From the NCBI GenBank assembly GCA_011763485.2, contig JAANSK020273157.1:1-21115 (forward strand): a DNA stretch of 21,115 bases. The letters run 5' to 3'. The position numbers and the translations under genes are program-made. Positions 19,623 to 21,115 of this stretch are shown here, one piece after another (the stretch's first letter is position 1; each line of letters starts with the position of its first letter). The notes under the pieces were generated by a model. It saw nothing but the letters and a program-made list of their open reading frames with translations. It was not told the origin of the DNA and ran no database searches. This stretch comes from Isoetes engelmannii. Taxonomy: Eukaryota > Streptophyta > Lycopodiopsida > Isoetales > Isoetaceae.

Positions 19623-20503
19623 CTGTAGTTTAAAGAAATAGCACATCTCAAAGCACATCTTCAAATGTGCAGAGACCTTTATAAGATTTGGGGCAAAAGT
19701 GCCAGCTTTTACTGACATCTCATCAGACTGAACAACTTCAGCTATGTTCTCTGCTGAGTTTTCCAATCTGGAATACAAAGAAATAAATACAAAAGAAATG
19801 TAAAACCCAATAAAATGCAAAGGTACACATACTTTTGAATTAGAGTTAATATGCCACCTTGCCAAGCACTCCATGTGGTTATATTCCCCATAGAGTCATC
19901 ATGCGGCTTGAGTCCCTAATTTTGATAAAAATAAACAGTTACTGCATTCTAAAAACATAAAAGACAAAATATAAGTGTGGAATATACAAGGCTTAAAATA
20001 TATACATGACTTATAACTGAGTCTTTGCTTGCTGCTTCTAAATTCTTGTTTCCAATATGTCTTAAATAGGGTGTATATCATTGCATGGGCCCCAAAACTG
20101 TACTTACAGTAGGTTGAGCCTTCATGTTATTAGCCCTTTGGTTAAGTTCCTACATTATCTCTGCAGTTGCTAAGAAAAGAAGTCTCCCAAGTGATATAAG
20201 TGGAATTGTAGATTTTACTGTATTTAATTCAAAGAAGGCTTAGCTCCTCCATTGAAACAGAATGAAGATACCTGCCCAAACTGTGCACTGTGAAGAGATA
20301 TTTGCAACCATGACACAACGCAAGCTACAATGACACCAAGCGAGAGTTCCTTACCACACTTGTCCAAAGAACAAACACCATTCTTTAGAAAAATGAGGAA
20401 CCCTTTCTCAATCTTGTTCTTGGCTTGCATCGTCTTTGGCAAGGGAGTAAAAGGTCAACTTATCTGCATGCTGACACAATGCATCAAACACAAGATCCTT
20501 TGC
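19623..20503 (-). CDS. Exons of an unidentified spliced gene (partial, perhaps decayed)
   Basis: Two minus-strand exons are well supported. 19915-19833 encodes GLKPHDDSMGNITTWSAWQG and on to LIQ, ending AA before GTATGTG. 19767-19623, after TTCCAG, encodes LENSAENIAEVV ... FAPNLIKVSAHLKMC ... YFFKLQ and ends CTACAG before GTTCC. The splice leaves the frame open and restores K at the junction. Upstream, two further segments look coding: about 20503-20410 (AKDLVFDALCQHADKLTFYS) and 20410-20272 (KGFLIFLKN, KELSLGVIVACVVSWLQ), the latter ending in GGGCAG before GTATCT. These two are in different frames without an obvious intron between them, hinting at a frameshift. The helical, hydrophobic-rich peptide suggests a HEAT-like solenoid, but I do not recognise the family. 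Start and end of the gene are not visible. Confidence 0.5.
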
Positions 20504-20509
20504 CCTAAC

Positions 20510-21115
20510 TCAGGTTTTCTGCATCAAACAAATCTAAAACGAACAAAGAAGATACCATAGCACCGGATAAAAAGCTCTTGAAGTATGTAGGCAGCCATAA
20601 CCATAGAACTTAGTGCTCTTACTTGAAGAAGAGCTGGTTGAAGAAGAGCGATAAGAAACCTGAAGCCCAAGCCACAGTGGATCTAGATCACCAAGCCATA
20701 GCCGTTCTATGTATCTGTGCTGGATTATTGCCGGATCAAAAGAAAGGGGCAGAAGAAAAACGCTCGCCCCCTCTCCTGTTGAAAAAAAATATGAAAACCA
20801 AAATGTAATCTGGAATACGAAACATATTCCGGAATACGTTTCCCAATATTTTTTAGGACCACTTTATATCCCCATAAAACAAATAAAATAAAATAACCTC
20901 CATTCCACTATTTTGAATTTATGCCTCATTTCATTTTTTTTTTTGTCTGGCTTTTAACCTATGTTTTCGTCAAGATTTTGCATCCTGTTTTTTTTTTGTA
21001 TATGAATTAGGGGCCATATTGTACCATTTTTAAGGAACACAATAAAATCATTGCAAAAAGTAGAGTGTTTGCTAGAAAAAAACAAGTGTTGGAGCAATTT
21101 TCTCCAAAAAACATC
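20510..21115. other. Intergenic stretch, homopolymer-rich
   Basis: Minus-strand codons near 20695-20632 (VAWASGFLSLFFN, then a GTAAGA donor-like site) might be one more exon of the unidentified gene, but support is thin. 20812-20840 holds two copies of GGAATACG. From 20930 to the end there are several A and T runs and no gene. Confidence 0.4.

Overview
The window looks like nuclear DNA of a land plant. It is AT-rich and gene-poor, full of decayed repeats, and carries one long intronless PPR-DYW gene. The style of that PPR protein, the LINE remnants with simple-repeat tails and the low gene density fit a fern or another seed-free vascular plant. That placement is an inference from gene style, not a proven assignment.

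Layout, left to right. 1-1184: the 3' part of a LINE on the + strand, with reverse-transcriptase C-terminal region, terminal zinc-knuckle-like motif and a (CATTTA)n tail, interrupted by two in-frame stops. 1985-2180: the 3' end of another, minus-strand retroposon with a (CCTTA)7 tail. 2332-2524: two short two-copy tandem repeats. 3130-5447 (minus): a chimeric pseudogene region. Intron-containing exons of the beta (catalytic) subunit of pyrophosphate-dependent 6-phosphofructokinase (PFP) run directly into a decayed PPR gene. 5448-10690: mostly featureless, with a few weak exon-like stretches. 10700-11090 (minus): a decayed, TPR-like coding remnant.

11565-14033 (minus) is the one clearly intact gene, an 822-residue PLS-class PPR protein with E, E+ and DYW domains. 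It is probably an organellar C-to-U RNA-editing factor. About 350 bases upstream of its start codon sits a 455-bp foldback element (14386-14840) with arms of about 200 bp and a near-perfect 9-bp target-site duplication.

14850-19620 holds no recognisable gene, but contains several two-copy tandem duplications, hairpin-forming repeats and a CAGCTG minisatellite wrapped around a (CATAA)16 microsatellite. 19623-20503 (minus) carries exons of a spliced gene I cannot name; two of them join in frame with canonical splice sites.

No operon-like or pathway relation links the genes. The main themes are decay of duplicated host genes, a PPR family that has left one live and one dead copy here, and transposon-derived structures around them. 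I saw no tRNA, rRNA, CRISPR array or convincing new molecular system.
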